From positions 3,596,001-3,660,000 of the forward strand of contig CM035307.1 of assembly GCA_002900995.3 (NCBI GenBank): a stretch of 64,000 bases of DNA. Reading direction: 5' to 3'. This stretch comes from Ganoderma boninense (Eukaryota > Basidiomycota > Agaricomycetes > Polyporales > Polyporaceae). The number at the start of each line of letters is the position of its first letter. Within the stretch, counting starts at the first letter, position 1. Positions 1-12,071 of this stretch are shown here, in pieces. The notes under the pieces were generated by a model. That model saw nothing but the letters and a program-made list of their open reading frames with translations. It was not told where the DNA came from and ran no database searches. A program made the position numbers and the translations under genes.

Positions 1-2
1 CT

Positions 3-200
3 GTGGCGAAGAACCCAGAGCACCATGGGCGGATGAAGCACCTTGACCTGCGCTTCTACTGGCTGCAGGATGAGGTGGCCAAGGGGCGCATTGAGGTAGT
101 GCACCTGCGCACGTCGCACATGCCTGCTGACATCCTGACCAAGTCGCTGCCCAAGCCCAAAGTGCTTGAGATGGCGAAGATGCTTGGATTGGGGACTTGA
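3..200 (+). CDS. Ty1/Copia polyprotein, C-terminal end of RNase H (partial)
   Basis: This is the last 65 residues of a Copia polyprotein; the rest lies outside the window. The segment contains KHLDLRFYWLQDEV, then EVVHLRTSHMPADILTKSLP, the usual end of the Copia RNase H domain (the 'H-x-R-x-x-x ... ADILTK' tail). The stop codon is followed within 15 bp by a purine tract and the LTR, as expected for a 3' end. The RNase H domain removes the RNA strand during reverse transcription. The Copia copy at 54895-59597 lacks precisely this domain, so this piece shows what that copy has lost. Confidence 0.85.
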   Translation: MAKNPEHHGRMKHLDLRFYWLQDEVAKGRIEVVHLRTSHMPADILTKSLPKPKVLEMAKMLGLGT

Positions 201-215
201 GCGATCAGGGGAGAG

Positions 216-641
216 TGTTGAAGTCGGTGCTGTAGCGCCCGCAGTTTTGATCGCACCAAGTCCGCGATCGCACCGTACGTACATTGCATTGTCCCCTACC
301 CGGGGTATTTTTCGTTTTGTTAGAGTAGCACATCCCATAGAGATACAACATCGTCTTCATTAGAGACTCCAACTAGCTTAGATCTGCATCCTGCTCTACT
401 TTACACTGTACAGTCCGCAATTCTCGCTCCCTGGGCGCCATAACGGCGCCAGTAGCACAGCGTTACATACTCTACCTAGCACGTGCTCCATGAGCTGTAT
501 CGACGCCTCTGTCAGGCTCTGTGTCCTTAGACTTTACAGAGCTTGACACAGGTAAGTAGCATATCTTAGTTTCTAGCAATATAGACTTTACAGAGCTTGA
601 CACAGGCCATTGTGACGTCCTGAGGGCCACTGCAGCTAACA
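216..641 (+). repeat. Copia LTR (3' LTR of the element entering from the left)
   Basis: The LTR is 426 bp and begins TGTTGAAGTCGG and ends GCAGCTAACA (TG...CA). A polypurine tract (AGGGGAGAG) lies directly upstream. Closely related copies lie at 9841, 54895, 59172 and 63160. Near the 3' end there is an internal 24-bp direct repeat (AGACTTTACAGAGCTTGACA plus four bases) with a 54-bp period. The right half has no coding content. Confidence 0.9.
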
Positions 642-2677
642 ACATGAGGGTGGTGAGGGATGAAGAAGTGGGGCTCCACCTTTGAACATGTTGTACACAC
701 AGCTGTAGAAGAACATTGCATCAGAAACAGGTCACCTGTCAGTTCTAAGTCCCAGCATGACTAGAAGATCATGGCCAACCAGTTTTCAGCCCTGATGGCT
801 TCTACCCATTGTTGGGTAGCTTCCTCTTCCTCAGGGAGTAAGAGGTCTGACATGTGATCTATGCCAAATGCAGCTGCTAAATCCTTTCTCTGTGGTTCTC
901 ATAATGGAGGGTTGAGCACCATATCCAAGGTAGTGTAGAGCCATACTACCACCTTCGATAGGGAATAGAATTAGGGAATAATACAGTATATGCCCTAGAG
1001 AATTGACTGCACTTGACATCCTCCAGAATGTCATTGATGCTGTGTTGCAGTAGAGCTCCTCCTGAGGAGAGCTGTATGTTTCTAATTGGAGAGGAGTAAT
1101 CCTGTTGCATCAAGACAATATTATCATCAAGAGCATCATCTATTTTTAGATAAGTCCACAGATTCCATTTGTCATACTCCACGCTATAGGTTTTGCGGGT
1201 GCAGAGATACAGGTGCTAAACAAATGTTGCAATTCTAAGATAGACAGGAGCCCGGAGCACAATATTTAAGGTCTTACCACTAAATAGGGGTGTCAAAAAT
1301 TAATCCTCTACCTTGCTCCACTGGTAGACTTTAGAGTGGTAGATGAGCACATCACAGGTGAGTGCATCTTGCTGTCAAGCTTCTCACTGTTTCTTTGCAG
1401 CAAAAGATTTATTTATGTAGCACACCTTGGCATTTCACTCTCTACAAATGAAAAAGCTGACACGGGATTTACCTGCCAGCTGATGTGGTCCTGCGGGAGG
1501 TTGATCATTGCTAGGACGAGGTGGGGGGTTGGCCCTGGTAGAAGAGGGTGAATACATTGTTGTAGGGTCACATTTTTGATGCTTGTGTCCCATTGTCTTA
1601 AAATGGTGTGAGAAAGCATAGAAAGGTGTAGCAGTCAGGGATGCCTGTAATTGACTTTGGGTTTGCCCAGTGTATGAATATAAGAAGATTGGCACAAATT
1701 AGATAAGAGATGATGCACATAATTTCTGCAGGAGTCCCTTGTAGGTAGCAAAATGCTCTGACACAGAGACTTGGCAAGAGATCTGTGATGACAGACTGTT
1801 AAAAAAGGTCTATCTACATTGATGGGACTTTGCCCACTGTGAGTGCAGGAATCTAGCACAGTAACCTGTCTACATTGTCAAATGTACCAGCTTTGACATT
1901 GTGTTTAGGGTCTTGTACTGTTGCCAGAAGCCACAGTGAGAGAGTGAGAGAGCAATGTGCAGTTAGGAGCATAAAGGCATCACAGGAGCACAAGATTGAC
2001 TTCCGTATAGTGGTATAACTAGTATAGAGGTCCCAATAGCTATATGTGTGTAGCTCTGGCTAGTATGGCACCTTCATGAAGGTTGCAGCAATAGGGTTTT
2101 CAGCTGCCCTATCAAACAATGCCTGTGATATGAACCAGAGGCCATTTTTCATAGTTCTCCACTCACATGCTAAATGAATAGGAAGCCCCTATTTGTGATT
2201 GTCAAACTAAATGAGCTGCAGTACTTTGTTGTCAAGACAGAAGTGACCGAGAATGGGTCTTATACTGGCTGCTGACAGAGGAGAAAGGGAGCTTCAGGCA
2301 CCTGTCCCTGTAAATACAGCAGTTAGAGCATGTCTCATAGGTCTTTGTTCTTGACCATATTAGAATTGGAGTGATTGGAGATTGTGATAGATTGAGGAAG
2401 ATTAATGATGATGTAAACACACCCCTCTTCATCAAAAAATATGTACAGGTCATCCGGTGTCAGTCTTGTATATTGTTAGTTTACCTTATTTTTATCACTG
2501 AGATTTATTAAACATTGTCTATATGAACTAAGATCCAGGAGATAGGAGTTTATATGTTGAAAGATACAGTGGTTGATGAGTAGGAAAGAGCAACATGCTA
2601 CAGCAGCTGCCTTTCACATAAGTTATAGCCACAGCACTTCTTGCATGTCATCCCAAAATAGAATTGAGCAACTACGT
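642..2677. other. No recognisable gene
   Basis: Only short reading frames (under 90 codons) without recognisable domains are present. I see no LTR, TIR or tRNA pattern here. The stretch is probably decayed repeat or intergenic DNA. Confidence 0.6.
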
Positions 2678-3114
2678 TGTTACGACTTTGGACTGGCTGT
2701 CAAGTAAGATCAGAGAGGAGGCTTACGAGATGAGCAAGGGCATTGACGAGCACTTGTGCAGCAAGAGTGGAGCAGGGCTCAACAGTTAGGCTGGAGACAA
2801 GATGTATTGAGTGAGTAACTAATGAGCGAGAATACAGCAAGGCTTACATGGAGACAAGAGGTCAAAACTGAGGTCTTCAGGTAGCAAAGTACAGGCCTTA
2901 TATACATGTAATGGACAATAGGAACTGGGGACAATAGGTAACTATGGACACGGGAACCAGTGGGAGAACAATGGGTAACAGGAGTTATTGTACTTTGAGA
3001 ACAAGGGACGGGTTTGCTAAACAATGGAGGACAATAAGGACGACATAGGAGGCAAACTGTCCAAAAAGGGAAAGAGAGATGCCAGGGTAGGCACTGAGCA
3101 TGCTGTTCATGACA
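2678..3114 (-). repeat. Solo Gypsy LTR (degenerate)
   Basis: This is the reverse complement of the Gypsy LTR found at 62677-63135 and, on the same strand as here, at 7806-8265. It begins TGTTACGAC and ends GTTCATGACA on the + strand. It is shorter and more diverged than those copies and has no pol sequence beside it, so it is best read as a solo LTR. The flanking pentamers (TACGT and CAGAC) do not match, so no target duplication remains. Confidence 0.8.
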
Positions 3115-6100
3115 CAGACCTTATATTTAAGACATTGAGTGTATGGGCGCTGACGGGACTCAAATGCATTGTACGGCTTATTGCGATCTGGAACAGCAGC
3201 ACGCACAGCACCATGTGCAACTGCTAATCGCGAGGACAATGTTGTGCTGTCGGACCTGCTTGCATACGCCTAGGGAAGACCTTGGGTGGAGTGACATTGG
3301 AAAGTGCCAGCATGGGCCAGGGACAGACCCGCTGGGTGCCGTGGGGTGCTATGTGAGGGAGAACTTGAAGTCGGCACAGGTGGGGACTTTGGGACATGAG
3401 AAAATTGAGCGGTGAGACAATAAAGCAGAGAGAAGATGGATTGGCGGGCTGAGAAAGAGGGCGGAGGGCTGGCTGCAGCACCAATGGGATGGGCCACAAA
3501 TCGGAACCGCCAACTAGGAGTTTCGCTGTAGCTCTAATGGCATGCCACAAATTAGGTCCGCTGACTAGGAGTTTCGAGAGCCAGGGTGTAGAGGCACACA
3601 CGCTAAACAAGCACTTGCTCTGCACTTGTAAGGTAGTGTTAAACAGGTAGTAGTGAACATTCTCGGTTGTACTGATAGCAATGAAGCAACAAGATCACAA
3701 CCTGAATCACAGCACCTCATTGTCTAATGTTTCATTTGATTCGTCCATAGGATACATGCTGATTCATTCCCAAATTAAGCCACAGGTGCTTAGAATATTG
3801 GTCACATGTATTGGATGTCACATCTTCTCACAGAGTAAATTGTCAATATCTTTAAAATGTCCTCAGCATTCTTCCGTAGCCAATTTTCTTCATTGTTCAC
3901 AAAGTGTTGTCCACATGTGTTCTAATGAACACATCAGGGAGAATTTTCAAGTGTTAACCACAGGTATTCACTGTGTTTTTGATTGATGACATGTGGAAAA
4001 CACTACCAATTGTGTCAAAATTCCATCATGTCAAACATGTGACTAACATGTTGACGTCCCGTAATGATTCTTGTGCATTTGAATATATAATGAATGACTC
4101 TGTTTCTTCAAAAATGTTTCCATCATAGGCATTGTGAAACACTGGTAAAATGTTCGCTAAATTGACACCAACTTTTGCCACTTGGCAACATGGTAGGAAA
4201 ATATAAGGTTTTATCCATATCTCTCCAAGTGGAACATAGGAAAGTCACAACAGACACAATATCCTGTTTTACTTGTATGTTCACAGAATAGTTTTGCCAA
4301 AAACATGCTGTACTGGGGTCTTTCTTTCTTCAAAATTTCTTCTATATTTTCCCCCCAAAAAGATAGTTAATTGCCCTCGGTGCCTGCTCTGCCACTGCCC
4401 AATATAGAAGGTGCTTGGGTGCCTGCACCTGGGCACCTTCCCCTTGCTATATCTCCCTCAATTCTAGACTATTTTCCATGGTCTTAGGTGCATTCTGATT
4501 GTGTTTTCAAGGAGCTTCTAACATGCCTAATGCGCTGGTGTAATATGGTATACTAATATATACATACAGGTACCTTTGGTCGCTCTGGGGTGCAGTAAAT
4601 GGGCCATAGCTTGGGCATTTTTGGACGGAATGGGACGATATTGAGCGCATTTTGTTTGCGTTAACAAGCCCAAGATCATCTGATTCCGTCCAGTTGTTCC
4701 TCCAGTATATATACCCCCTCCTCCTCAAAGATAGGGTATTGGTATCTCAGGAATGGCTGTACCATTTGAGATGACCTTGGGTGCATTATGTAGGTACTGC
4801 ATAGTGGTATATGGCTGCACCATTTGTTTGGGGGTATCTAGTCTATGAAATATACTACAGTGCAATCAGTTGGCAGCCCCACCACTCTTGTATCCCCCAT
4901 AACTCAGCAACCGCTTGATAGATTTTTTTGCCTGTCATACCACTAAAAGGCTGCTACTCACAGCTTTCCAACGAGCCTAAGAACGTCCAAATATGACCAT
5001 TAGAACCTTCGGAGTGCCTACCTCCTCCTGCTGCTCCCCTCCCCACCACTGTTTAGCCCATATCTTGGACGAACTAACAAGCATTGCAATGTTGCTGTCC
5101 TGGAAGGGGAAGGGAGTGACAATGGTGCTGAGCAGCACCAGGTGTGTCCGCACATTCACACCCAGTTAATTTGGCTTGGTACCAGCGCAAAAATGGTGAC
5201 CCAGAGTAACACTGTCTCAATTGCAGCTAGCGCAATCACAACAAAAGCTGTCATAGTCACAGCCGCAGATGTGAAGCCCCGCTCTGCTCATCCCAGCCAC
5301 GATAGGCCCAGGTCTGTCACAACTTCCTGTTAATTCACTTGCAATAGGTGCAATCATGACAGTCCCTCTCTTGCTTCTCCTGATCACGACTTTCCCACGT
5401 GGCCAAGTCACTCTTGTGAGCAACAGCTAATCTATACACCATCAAATGTAAGAATATGCATCTTTCCTCCATAGGCAGAATCATGGGGTCTAAAAGTGTG
5501 TTGCAGTTGTGTGGCTCTAGGGTGGTGTAAAGTCGTAAAGTTAAGGAGGGGCGCACTGATTGTGTGAAGTGCTATGACTGAAACTCAGGCAGTTAAATTG
5601 CCCAAGCTCTTGCTTCGTTCAGCTGCGGGTTAGAGTCAGGTGAAAGGTTGAGGAGCATGCTACACACAAAACAACGATACCAGGACTTAGGTGCTGGCAT
5701 AGGACTTCTGACGCCCATAATTTGTGTCTATTCATAGGGTGGTGCACTGTGTCAGCCATGCCAGTCATCGCATGTGAACGTATCCTTGTTCCAGCTGTAC
5801 TAGGTGTTGAGGGTTTTCTGCTGCCTGCTAAAGTATGAGTCTGTGTAATTCAGTGTGCCATGTGGACTCACTGGTACAGCGTGTGTCTTTTAAAAACACC
5901 ATCGGCAGGCAGGTGCTAAGACCTTGTGAATGAAGAAAGGAAGTTGACTCCAGTACCACATTCCGCATCCCTCAGGTGGGGGCATTATCTTGTAGCAGTT
6001 TGCCCTGACGTTTGGCAATGTCACACCCGAAGTAACTGGTGAAGACTGTTAGGATGTGGTAACCATGCTTACTCATCCAGCAGGTATTAGTCCCTGAACT

Positions 6101-6205
6101 GCCATAAGCCTCCTAATGTCCAGTGCATAGCATGAATGCCATATAGACAGGGAGCTACAGTTACACTAAGCCACACTAATAAACTGGTGTCTCTACTAAA
6201 CCCAA
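3115..6205. other. No recognisable gene; one short tandem duplication
   Basis: No reading frame here resembles a known protein. At about 3480-3577 there is a diverged two-copy tandem repeat with a period near 55 bp; both copies contain GACTAGGAGTTTCG or CAACTAGGAGTTTCG. The rest looks like non-coding DNA. Confidence 0.55.
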
Positions 6206-6277
6206 GGCTCGATAGCTCAGTGGTAGAGTGTCTGGGTGCAAACCAGCAGGTCCTGGGTTCAATCCCCGGTCTGGTCA
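6206..6277 (+). tRNA. tRNA-Cys(GCA)-like sequence; pseudogene or SINE head
   Basis: The 72-nt stretch has a box A (TAGCTCAGTGG) and a box B (GGTTCAATCC). It folds as a tRNA: anticodon loop GTGCAAA (anticodon GCA, Cys), anticodon stem TCTGG/CCAGC with one mismatch, and a fully paired T stem CTGGG/CCCGG. The acceptor stem (GGCTCGA with TCTGGTC) has one mismatch and two G-T pairs, which is weak for a working tRNA. A T-run follows within a few bases. A tRNA-derived SINE head or a decayed tRNA is more likely than an active gene. Confidence 0.45.
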
Positions 6278-7510
6278 CTTTTCCACCTTTATCAAAGACC
6301 TTAATGAGTTGATCGCCAGTATTAGATGTCGCATAGCAGTAGTGCTGCCGGAAGAACACAAAATAATGACTAACCTTCATATACACCGTAAAATTGACTG
6401 CATGAGCCCCTCCCACAGTCCCCTTGATTGCAGGAGCAAGAGTCATATAGACCTTGCGAGGTAGTGTAATGACTATTATGTTGACTAAGTTGTACCTTGG
6501 ATGGCCAGAGATATACGTAGGATGGTATGGTGCACTGTTGCAGAAAGGAGGAAGGGAGAAAGACAAAATGTGATGATGTGCTGAGGCAGAATGCCATTGG
6601 GGGAGATTAGAGTTCAATGTGCCCCAAGGTTGAGACGCTGTTGCATGACCAACAGTTTGTCCCTGACCGCCTCTCTCATGCCTGGTATGTCTGCCTTTAT
6701 CTGCATTAGCGAAATACCACAGTTTCTCCACCCTAGACCAGCTGCCACTCTCACACTGAGCCCTCCTTGCCTCACCAATAGCGAAGCTAGGTTTTTCCCT
6801 CTTTCTCTCTCTCTTCCACCCCGTGCTCTGTCCCTCTTTTTTGCTAGGCCGGCACCCTCTCACTTTTGCTTCCAACTGAATGTCTTTCCTTACTGAGCAA
6901 AATTGACTAGAGCTGCCCAACTTGTGGGTCTAGAGTGGCCCTGGCTAGATGTAGGGGAAACACGTGACTAGGGGACTACGATGGTCATTGTACATAGCTA
7001 CTAGTAAGTCTATCAAATTGCTCTAGCTCTCTGCATTCATCCCCTACTCACTCACAACAAGCGACTCCCACATCTTTCCCTCCTCCCATGTCTCTGCACC
7101 TCGGATCATGCCACCCTGATCATTATTCTAGCTGCATCCTCAATCACAATCTCCCAACATGTCTTTTCGACTGTCACCTCTACCTCAATGCACCTCGTGC
7201 CCCTACTGCTACGGCAGCTCATGTGTCAAGACCCCCCGAGAAACTGTGTGCCCGCAATTGCGAGCCCTCCAGCGAGTCTTATCATTTTAGCCCAGACCTC
7301 AATCGCGTCTTTCATGTTCCCTAGCTGTTCTCCTTTTCAACAATGTTAAGTGCATTTCTCAGCTCTCCATGACAACTTCTCGTATGGCTCCACTTGACTA
7401 AAGATCCCCTGCAAGCAGCATGCAAGCCTGTGAGCAAGCAAAGTCTTTTGTTTTTGTTTTGTGTCCAAAGAGTCTAATACATATAGTATAGAGATCTCAA
7501 CTTATTGCAA
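6278..7510. other. No recognisable gene
   Basis: A 277-codon minus-strand frame (6920 to 6087) crosses the tRNA-like sequence and has no recognisable domain. Part of its translation is just the reverse complement of the tRNA-like segment, so I treat it as chance. A pyrimidine-rich stretch lies near 6790-6870. Confidence 0.5.
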
Positions 7511-7600
7511 GCCTGTTTGGTTCAGTGGTCTTGGTCACCTGCCTAGATGCGTGCTTGTGGTTATAGCAGGGGTTTAAATCTTGCCTTGGGCTTTTTTTTT
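7511..7600 (+). repeat. Possible second tRNA-derived (SINE-like) sequence
   Basis: The stretch has a box A-like TGGTTCAGTGG, a box B-like GGTTTAAATC, 5' and 3' ends that pair in five of seven positions (GCCTGTT with CTTGGGC), and a run of nine or more T at its end, which would serve as a Pol III terminator. The folding is poor, so only a SINE-like or tRNA pseudogene label is justified. Confidence 0.3.
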
Positions 7601-7805
7601 GGGAATATTCTCCATCTTCATCTTCAGCTAATCACTTCCTCCTTGCCAGTTGACGGTGTTATTTGCCTGACATAGGGACTCACAGTGTTGTTGCAGTCTG
7701 CGACTTTTGATTCACACTCCATGGCAGGCACGAGGTTTATTTCTTGCATAATATGCCTATGTCTGATCTATTCACCATGTTTCTGTTGGCTGCAGTGGGC
7801 CTCAG

Positions 7806-8265
7806 TGTTACGACTGGCTGTCAAGTAAGATCAGGGAGGAGGCTTACGAGATGAGCAAGGGCGTCAATGAGCACTTGTGCAGCGAGAGTGGAGCAGGGCT
7901 CAACAGTCAGGCTGGAGACAAGATGTATTGAGCAAGTAACTAATGAGCGAGAATACAGCGAGGCTTACCTGGAGACAAGAGGTCGAAACTGAGGTCTCCA
8001 GGTAGCGAAGTACAGGTCTTATATACATGTAACAGACAATGGGAACCGGGGACAATAGGTAACTATGGACACGGGAACCAGTGGAAGAACAATGGTATGT
8101 AGTACAATGACGACGGGAACAATGGGTAACAGGAGTTATTGTACCACGAGAACAAGGGACGGGTTTGCTAAACAACGGAGGACAATAAGGACGACACGGG
8201 AGACAAACAGTCCAAAAAGGGAAAGAGAGATGCTGGAGTAGGCGCCGAGCATGCCGTTCATGACA
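7806..8265 (-). repeat. Gypsy LTR, 3' LTR of a minus-strand element
   Basis: The 460-bp LTR runs, on the + strand, from TGTTACGACTGG to GTTCATGACA, and is nearly the same as the 459-bp LTR at 62677-63135 in the opposite orientation. It is the 3' LTR of the pol fragment at 8292-9839: the purine tract (seen here as its complement, ACCCCCCTCC) lies between the pol stop and the LTR. Confidence 0.9.
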
Positions 8266-8291
8266 ATACCCCCCTCCCAAGGATCGTGTCC

Positions 8292-9839
8292 TCACAATCG
8301 AGTCTTCTTGTTGAGGGGACCAGGAGCATCGCGATGTGTCGAATGAGACTTTTGCAGCACTTTTGGCACATTTGCTAGATCTGACACGTCTTCCCAGCTA
8401 TTGTGTTCAGGGCCCCAGCTCTTCCAGTGAACAAGATACTGCAGTTTCTTCCACCACCCATACCAACGTGACTCCAACACTTCCTCCACTTCATACTCCT
8501 CCTCTCCTTCCACTTCAAGAGCTGCGGGCTCAGGGGGATGCCGACCGGGGAGTTGGCTTTCTTTGTGCGGATGTAGGAGCATCATGTGGAACACTGGGTG
8601 GAGTCCCATGTCTTTGGGGAGCTTGAGCTCGTAAGCCAAGTTGCCCACCTTGCACTTGACAGGGTACGGGCCAGCGTACCAGTCCACCAGTTTCCGAGAG
8701 ACTCCAGGAACCCAGAAGTTCCTCGTGTCGAGCCACACCTTCTGACCCTCCTTGAACTCTGGAGCAGCAGAGACATAGTGATCGTAGTACTCCTTCATCC
8801 GCTCTGCTGCCAGGGTTAAGGCTGAGGTCGCATCCTCCCTTGCCTGCCGCAACTCCTCTCTTTGTTCGTCTGCCGTAGGCACTGTGGTGGATAGCATCGG
8901 AACGTGGAACTGAGGTTCATAGCCGTACATGAGGTAAAACGGCGAGTACCCTGTGGATGAATGCACGCGCGAGTTAAAGCAGTACTCTGCTGTTGGCAGC
9001 CACTTGACCCAATCGTCATGGCACCTTGAGCAGTACATCCGCAGGTACGCCTCTATCTCCTGGTTCCATTGCTCTGACTGCCCATCCGTCTGCGGGTGGT
9101 AGGCTGTGGACAATGCACTTTCTATGTCGAGGCCTTTAAGGATTGCACGGAAGAGCTTGCTAGAGAACTGGGGCCCCCGATCAGAGATGATCTTTCATGG
9201 GAGTCCATGTAGACGGAACCATTCTCTAATGAAGTTGTCTGCAGTCCCTTCCGTGTCAATCTCCTCGGTGCATGGAATAAGGTGAATCATCTTTCCATGC
9301 CGATCAGCAATAAGCTGGAGCGCATTGTATCCATCCACCTCTGGCAGTCCAGTGATGAAGTCACAGGTAACTACTTGGCCTCGGCCATCCGGGATCTCGT
9401 TGGGTTGAAGGGGACCGTGTGGCTTCACATGTGAAGTCTTGCCACGGTGACAAGTGTCGCAGGTCTCAACGTAATCCTTAATGAACTTTGCCATGCCCGG
9501 CCACCAGTAGTTCCGTGTAACCAACTCCACCGTCTTTGCCTGACCAGGGTGTCCAGCAGGCGGGAGGTCATGGTGAATGTGCACTATCTCTGCTTGGAGT
9601 GCATTGTCTTTGGGGACATAAACTCGGCTGCAGTAGAGCAGCAGGCCTTGTTCTGTGTTCCAGTCCACCAAATCATTCTGTAGACGTGCTGGCCCTAGCT
9701 TATCGAGCTTGCTGAGTGCCTCTGTGACCTCCTGCTCATGCTCTCCACATTTTTGAATGCGGCGGAGCAGTGCCTTCTCTGGTACCACCAACATGTGCCC
9801 TCTCTTGGTGGCCAGTACTCGGAAGCGATCGGGTTGCAA
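8292..9839 (-). pseudogene. Ty3/Gypsy chromovirus pol, 3' half (integrase and chromodomain), broken
   Basis: Read from 9839 downward, the translation matches the integrase part of the Gypsy pol at 60092-62650 almost residue for residue. It has the zinc-binding H-H-C-C region (HHDLPPAGHPGQAK ... CDTCHRGK), the catalytic CDFITGLP, and, after a break, the SERW-like region and the Pro-rich C-terminus. The C-terminal chromodomain (YEVEEVLESRWYG ... LVHWKSWGPEHNSWEDV) is present. An in-frame stop near 9193 replaces the codon after HGLP, so no full protein can be made. Upstream parts (gag, protease, RT, RNase H) are missing because the sequence stops where the Copia LTR begins at 9841. Confidence 0.9.
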
Positions 9840-9840
9840 C

Positions 9841-10266
9841 TGTTGAAGTTGGTGCTGTAGCGCCCACAGTTTTGATCACACTAAGTCCGCGATCGCACCG
9901 TACGTACATTGCATCGTCCCATACTTACCCTATTTTTTGTTTCGTTACAGTAGCACATCTCATAGAGATACAACATTGTCTTCATTAGAGACTCCAACTA
10001 GCTTAGATCTGCATCCTGCTCTACTTTACACTGTACAGTCCGCAATTCTCGCTCCCTGGGCACCATAACGGCGCCAATAGCACAGCATTACATACTCTAC
10101 CTAGCACGTGCTCCATGAGCTGTATCGGCGCCTCTGTCAGGCTCTGTGTCCTTAGACTTTACAGAGCTTGACACAGGTGAGTAGCATACTTTAGTTTCCT
10201 GCAATACAGACTTTACAGAGCTTGACACAGGCCATTGTGACGTCCTGAGGGCCACTGCAGCTAACA
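9841..10266 (+). repeat. Copia LTR abutting the truncated Gypsy pol
   Basis: This is a 426-bp LTR of the same family as 216-641, with intact TG/CA ends. It starts exactly where the Gypsy pol homology ends. The flanking pentamers (GCAAC, CAATG) differ and no Gypsy sequence resumes on the right, so this is a rearranged junction rather than a simple solo-LTR insertion. Confidence 0.9.
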
Positions 10267-10269
10267 CAA

Positions 10270-10342
10270 TGCAATGTATGTACGGTGTGATCGTGGACTT
10301 GGTGCGATCAAAACTGCGGGCGCTACAGCACCGACTTCAACA
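10270..10342 (-). repeat. 73-bp inverted fragment of the Copia LTR start
   Basis: The stretch is the reverse complement of the first 73 bp of the Copia LTR and ends with ...CGACTTCAACA. It lies 3 bp after the complete LTR in the opposite orientation, forming an inverted pair with the start of that LTR. Confidence 0.85.
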
Positions 10343-11531
10343 GGGCGCTGGCAGGGATGTGCGCAGGTGGGGATGTGCAATGGAAGGGATGAATGCGGGC
10401 AGGGATGAGGGCTGGTGGACACGAGGGCAAGCGATGGCAGGCAGGCACTGGCGGGCAAGCAATGGTGGGTAAGGGTGGAGACGAGGGTGCAGATGCGATA
10501 GCGGGTGTGGGCGTGGGGTGGAGGCAGAAGCAGAGGCAGAGGACGAGGATGATGGCAGCTGGGGAGCAGCTGCTAAGCGCCGGCAAACTTCGTTGAATTT
10601 TGGCAAAGTTTGCCGGCGCTTATCGCCCACTCTCCAGCCACCATGTCCACGTTGGTAGAAAGAGAGTGGGAGTACTTACCTCAGCTCTAACTCCCTCCTT
10701 CCCAAGCAGTCCCTCCCTCCCATTCTTCAGACCACAGCGAGGTCAAGCGCAAGGGCGAGCACGAGGTTGAGCACAAGGGTGAGCGTGAGTGCAAGGGTGG
10801 AGGCAGAGGACGAGGACGACGATGATCCCCACTCCTCCTCGTCTTTGCTGTCATGAACAGGCATTACGAGCTACATATATAGTACCAGCCAAGTGTCAAG
10901 CCAAGCTTGACATTGCATCCTTTTGGCGTAGCTGGTTCAGCGGCTGGTCTGTTCCTAACATCTGCGTAACTTTGATGGGTGTTGTACACCCACCAAAGTG
11001 CGGCATAGGTGAATGTCTACCCTGTCCTCGTCCTTGCCCTCAACCTCCTCACCCTCACCCTTGCCCTTGACCTTGACTGTGATTCTACCTACCCATGTGC
11101 TCACCCGCCTGTGCCCAACTGCCTTCCCGACCTTGACCTCGAACCTCGACCCCAACCTCAACCTCTGACCCTGTCCTCCTCCTTGACCGCACCCTCACCG
11201 TGACTGCAGGCACCCAAGGATCTAAGATCCAGCAACCCCTGTCTTCAACTTGCCCCTGTCTTGGTGAGATTTTGACTACGACCAGTCCGAAATGATATTA
11301 AAAGTCGTATATTTACAGATTGAGGCTGATGGCCGCTGGAGGGACCATTACAGAAGAGTTGGGCCCATGACCTTTAGCACCGCTCTGCTCTCTCTTCTTT
11401 TCTACCCTCATCCTTGCAAAGCCCCCTTCTTCACCTGTCACCTTTTTTTCCCACAGCTGATCTCCTTGCTCAAGCCTCTTCAGGTCCATTGTCAGCCCAC
11501 TCGAGTCCAGGTCAGCATACTTATCTCATTT
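10343..11531. other. Strand-asymmetric low-complexity DNA with a strong hairpin
   Basis: About 10343-10560 is G/A-rich on the + strand with repeated GGGATG, GGCAGG and GGTGGG words. About 11015-11205 is C/T-rich with repeated CTTGACCTC and CCTCACCCT words. The long open frames here are by-products of composition. At 10574-10622 there is a perfect 17-bp stem (TAAGCGCCGGCAAACTT and its complement) around a 15-nt loop. I see no gene. Confidence 0.6.
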
Positions 11532-11539
11532 GCTCCTCC

Positions 11540-12071
11540 TAAGGCTGAACATAGGTCAACTTATAGTTGATTGGAATCTGTACCTGCAGGTTTGGCCACT
11601 TTCAGAGACTTGATTGGGATTTGCACAAATCCAATCAACTTTTCACCTACAACCCACAGGTAGCAAACCTATAAGTTGCAGGCCAAATCATTGATTTGAT
11701 TTGAATACCAAATATAGTATTTTTTCAGCTACTGTTGGAGATTTTGACTTGGTATTGAGTGTTACTAGTGTTTTTCATGCTACAAATATGATCATATATG
11801 CAGTATTAAGCCATACAAGGACAATTCATGACCTAAAACCTTCAATTTATGCCTTTTTTTAGCTGTTAAAGTGTGAGTCAACCTGCAAGTGACCCATACT
11901 CAAACTTACAGATCTAGGTCACCTCTTTTCAGATGCCTGATTCAGATTTGGGGCTGATTCATAGTATAAGTACTTACAACCGAGTTAAACCTATAGATCA
12001 CAACCTATAGGTAAATATCCAGGTTCAAGCTAGGTTGAACTGCGCAAAACTCAGACCTATGTTCAGCCTTA
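11540..12071. mobile_element. 532-bp non-autonomous TIR element (MITE), hAT-like
   Basis: The ends are perfect 18-bp inverted repeats: TAAGGCTGAACATAGGTC at 11540-11557 and its complement at 12054-12071. Both are flanked directly by the same octamer GCTCCTCC (11532-11539 and 12072-12079), an 8-bp target-site duplication. The interior has no coding capacity but many short repeats of AACCTATAG/CTATAGGTT type in both orientations. An 8-bp duplication suggests mobilisation by a hAT-type transposase. The termini are not those of the hAT element at 40416-45718, so that element is not an obvious source. Confidence 0.85.

Noticed and set aside
3224..3625. 133-codon minus-strand frame
   Set aside because: Composition-driven, overlaps a tandem repeat, no domain or splice context.
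6087..6920. 277-codon minus-strand open frame
   Set aside because: It crosses the tRNA-like sequence, has no recognisable domain, and part of its translation is the reverse complement of the tRNA-like segment; it is probably open by chance.
10261..10630. Several overlapping long frames near 10.3-10.6 kb
   Set aside because: They come from G/A versus C/T strand asymmetry and the LTR fragment; no protein-like sequence.
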